DNA of 64,000 nt, taken from positions 62,001 to 126,000 of the forward strand of contig LYSZ01000007.1 in assembly GCA_001657385.1 (NCBI GenBank), in the 5' to 3' direction. Below, piece by piece: positions 62,160-64,000 of this stretch. Every line of letters starts with the position of its first letter. Positions within the stretch are counted from its first letter, which is position 1. Both the position numbers and the translations under genes were made by a program. Origin of the DNA: Parvularcula sp. BBD 1991-13 (GTDB lineage: Bacteria; Pseudomonadota; Alphaproteobacteria; Caulobacterales; Parvularculaceae). The notes below the pieces were generated by a model. That model saw only the letters and a list, made by a program, of their open reading frames with translations, was not told the DNA's origin and made no database searches.

Positions 62160-62492
62160 TCAATCGTTGATGAGCTCGCGAACATCAGACCGATGTTTCA
62201 GGTGATGCCTTGCGCCTGCGATTCCGAAGCCCACAAGAATGGCTCCTGCCACCATCCAGGCAATTGTTTCGAACGTAGTGTCCCCGAACTCAGGTCGCAT
62301 ATATCCTTGAGCGCCAACGAAGATGCTTACTACGCCGGCGACAGCGACAAACAAAAATATGATAGCGCCCGCAATTATGCCCGCTCCGGATCGCCTTTCA
62401 TACAAGTGAAGGGCTTTATCCGCGGCGCTTAATTTCGAACTCTCTTTTCCAGCTTCAACCATGGTACGCTCCATCAACTTGGAGTCTACCAT
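62160..62492 (-). CDS. Small inner-membrane protein
   Basis: This 110-aa protein has two hydrophobic helices (IIAGAIIFLFVAVAGVVSIFV and TIAWMVAGAILVGFGIAGARHH) and hydrophilic ends (LHLYERRSG, KHRSDVRELIND). The start at 62492 could be the Met at residue 7 or 11 instead. It converges with traG, so it probably is not a part of the operon. The plus-strand ORF 62148..62432 is its shadow. No family recognised. Confidence 0.55.
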   Translation of the reverse strand: MVDSKLMERTMVEAGKESSKLSAADKALHLYERRSGAGIIAGAIIFLFVAVAGVVSIFVGAQGYMRPEFGDTTFETIAWMVAGAILVGFGIAGARHHLKHRSDVRELIND

Positions 62493-63036
62493 TTTTGCCG
62501 ATGAAACGCCAGACGAGGAGTTGCTGAAGTTTTGACCGAAAATTGGCGCCGGGGCTTTTGAAGCGGCCTCTTGCGAGATGGTATGCCGCCGTTCGAAGGG
62601 CTCAGATTACAAATTCTCGCGCCGTCTGGCCAGTTAGCGGATCGGCGCTTTCAAAATCATTTTGAATCAATTTTGAAACTAAGAATCAATGTTGGTCACT
62701 TAGAACACGGATTTGCGGCAGCGCTTAAACCGGCTCTTCGCCCTCGTTGAGTTGCTTGGGGCGAGGCGACCGGGACAGTCTCCGAAATACGTTGTCAGCT
62801 CATTGCTCGCCAAACTCCGCAGTTACGGCTTTTATGCGCACCGTCACGGCCTTGCCCATCGCTATCGCGCCGCGTCCAAATGACCCCCGTTTTGGATGCC
62901 CTGACGAGCCGTGGCTAGATGCTGGATTGCTTGTATCTCAGGGCAAACACTTATTGTAGATATTTCACTTATTGCACTTACCGGGTTGTGTTGCTATATG
63001 TCCTAGCAAGCTGACGATCGCCCAAAGGAGGTTGCC
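62493..63036. other. Intergenic region before the HTH/PIN toxin-antitoxin operon
   Basis: One plus frame from TTG 62713 to TGA 62883 (56 codons; KYVVSSLLAKLRSYGFYAHR) has protein-like composition and may be a gene fragment. There is no ribosome-binding site and no named family. The last 100 bp hold the promoter and repeated element of the downstream operon. Confidence 0.3.
62948..62974 (+). promoter_or_regulatory. Direct repeat upstream of the antitoxin, candidate autoregulatory operator
   Basis: CACTTATTG occurs at 62948-62956 and again at 62966-62974 with 18-bp period, about 63 bp before the antitoxin ATG. Antitoxins commonly bind such repeats near their own promoter. The period is not an exact helical multiple, so binding on one face is not certain. 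Confidence 0.5.
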
Positions 63037-63486
63037 ATGAGTGAAGCTGCATTGTCCGAACGGCCCCCGACGGAAACCGAGGTGCGTGAAGCATCCGAGG
63101 CGGTCCGGGCGCTGGCGAGCGCGCTGACACCAAAAGGTTTGCCATTCGCTGTGCGAAAAGACGGTGATCAGGTCGCGATCGATCTGTCTCCATCCTTGGG
63201 TCAATTGATTCTTGACGTCTTGGCCCATGTGGCGCGCGGGGAAATGGTGACGTTTGTGCCGTATGGCGCCGAGCTGTCCACCAAAGAAGCGGCGGACCTC
63301 CTCAACGTGTCCCGGCCATTTCTCGTCAAACTGCTCGACGCCGGTGACATCGACTTTCACCGCGTCGGTTCGCACCGCCGGATCAAGGCTGTCGATCTCC
63401 TCGAATACAAGAGGCGCCGAGACGGGGAGCGAAGCGACGCCCTCGATAAGTTGCAGAAGCTTGGCCAGGAGTTCGACGCCGCGTGA
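63037..63486 (+). CDS. Antitoxin with excisionase-type HTH domain
   Basis: This 149-aa protein has a near-perfect Shine-Dalgarno (AAAGGAGGT). The C-terminal half has the MerR/excisionase helix-turn-helix (LSTKEAADLLNVSRPFLVKL, then HRVGSHRRIKAVDLLEY). The N-terminal half is a probable toxin-binding region. Genes of this type are commonly paired with PIN-domain toxins, and a PIN gene starts within its stop codon (GTGA overlap). Confidence 0.85.
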   Translation: MSEAALSERPPTETEVREASEAVRALASALTPKGLPFAVRKDGDQVAIDLSPSLGQLILDVLAHVARGEMVTFVPYGAELSTKEAADLLNVSRPFLVKLLDAGDIDFHRVGSHRRIKAVDLLEYKRRRDGERSDALDKLQKLGQEFDAA

Positions 63487-64000
63487 AGCATGTGGCCGAT
63501 CGCTTTGTCGTTATTCTGGACGCGAACGTCTTGTACCCGTTTCGTACGCGTGACGCCCTTCTTCGCTTTGCCGAGGCAGGGCTTTTTCGCGCCCGTTGGT
63601 CACGGGACATTCTCGACGAATGGCGTCGTTCGCTCCTCGCCAATCGCCCCGAGCTTCAAGCCAGCATCGAGTCGCAAATGGCCGCGATGGAAAAAGCTTT
63701 TCCCGAAGGCTGTGTTGAGGGCTATCAAGACCTCATCGAGGCGCTAAGCCTACCTGACCCGGATGACCGGCATGTGCTGGCCGCCGCAATCGTCGCCGAT
63801 GCTGAGCATATCGTGACGGAGAACATGAAGGACTTTCCAGCAGAAGCGCTGTCAAAATATGGCGTCGAAGCCGTGACCTCCGACGATTTTCTGGCCAGCA
63901 CATTTGAACTTTATCCTGCCGAAGCAACAGTCGCCATGAGAAATATGCGTCGGTCTTACGACAAACCGGCGATGTCCGCCCCGGAATTTATCTTCGACTT
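63483..64000 (+). CDS. PIN-domain ribonuclease toxin (cut by the window end)
   Basis: This gene is open to the window edge and so absent from the ORF track. GTG 63483 overlaps the antitoxin stop. At least 172 codons are seen. PIN acidic residues are visible: Asp in FVVILDANVLYPF, Glu in DILDEWRRSLL, and the Asp pair in LPDPDDRHVLAAA with TENMKDF after it. PIN toxins cut RNA using Mg ions held by these acids. The operon is a type II toxin-antitoxin pair; such modules often stabilise mobile elements. Confidence 0.85.
   Translation, partial: MKHVADRFVVILDANVLYPFRTRDALLRFAEAGLFRARWSRDILDEWRRSLLANRPELQASIESQMAAMEKAFPEGCVEGYQDLIEALSLPDPDDRHVLAAAIVADAEHIVTENMKDFPAEALSKYGVEAVTSDDFLASTFELYPAEATVAMRNMRRSYDKPAMSAPEFIFD

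Noticed and set aside
1-64000. tRNA, rRNA, CRISPR array or integrase
   Set aside because: Looked for on both strands; no cloverleaf, regular repeat-spacer series or tyrosine/serine recombinase motif was recognised by reading, though a covariance search could still find a small RNA.

Overview
The window looks like accessory, mobile-element DNA from an alphaproteobacterium. Grounds: a MucR/Ros zinc-finger regulator, a caulonodin-like lasso peptide cluster tied to an ECF sigma/FecR/TonB-receptor trio, and an F-type conjugation operon with GC-rich codon use. The genus cannot be fixed from sequence reading alone. No tRNA, rRNA, CRISPR array, integrase, relaxase or coupling-protein gene was recognised.

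Layout. 1-4250: end of an unidentified basic protein, a Fic/VbhA-like toxin-antitoxin pair, gene debris, a stand-alone TIR protein, a broken transposase orfA and an XRE regulator. 4259-10480 (+): ECF sigma factor, FecR-type anti-sigma, STN-bearing TonB receptor and an exported calcineurin-like phosphoesterase. 15505-10491 (-), converging on them: an APS-kinase-like enzyme, a TPR-LicD nucleotidyltransferase, a 42-aa lasso precursor absent from the ORF track, a fused RRE/B2 leader peptidase and a lasso cyclase. 16498-26995: two large MalT/LAL-type LuxR regulators around an Atm1-like ABC exporter, a fused nucleotidyltransferase-HEPN protein, MucR and an orphan gene. 27325-41310: a PD-(D/E)XK-like unknown, transposase debris, a substrate-binding protein/histidine kinase pair, several hypotheticals, a minus-strand operon HTH - response regulator - TonB receptor - P450, and an unknown gene. 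41567-62056 (+): a nearly complete F-type T4SS operon with traN split into two genes and an orphan DnaA domain IV gene. 62160-64000: a small membrane protein and an HTH/PIN toxin-antitoxin pair cut by the window end.

How the parts may work together. The lasso locus is the most interesting region. The predicted core GRDNGTPEFPGTKLSPA fits a Gly1-Glu8 ring with Thr at leader position -2. A strong intrinsic terminator separates precursor from processing genes. The ECF/FecR/STN-receptor trio suggests that the peptide, or a peptide-bound ligand, is sensed and imported. The lasso isopeptidase usual in related proteobacterial clusters is not seen. Its place is taken by an exported metallophosphoesterase, while a kinase-like and a LicD-type enzyme sit directly upstream of the precursor. 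A cycle of phospho-type tailoring, export, uptake and dephosphorylation is a testable inference and is not shown by the sequence alone.

The tra operon would build an F-like pilus and mating apparatus. The DNA-processing genes (relaxase, coupling protein) must lie outside the window if the element is mobile.
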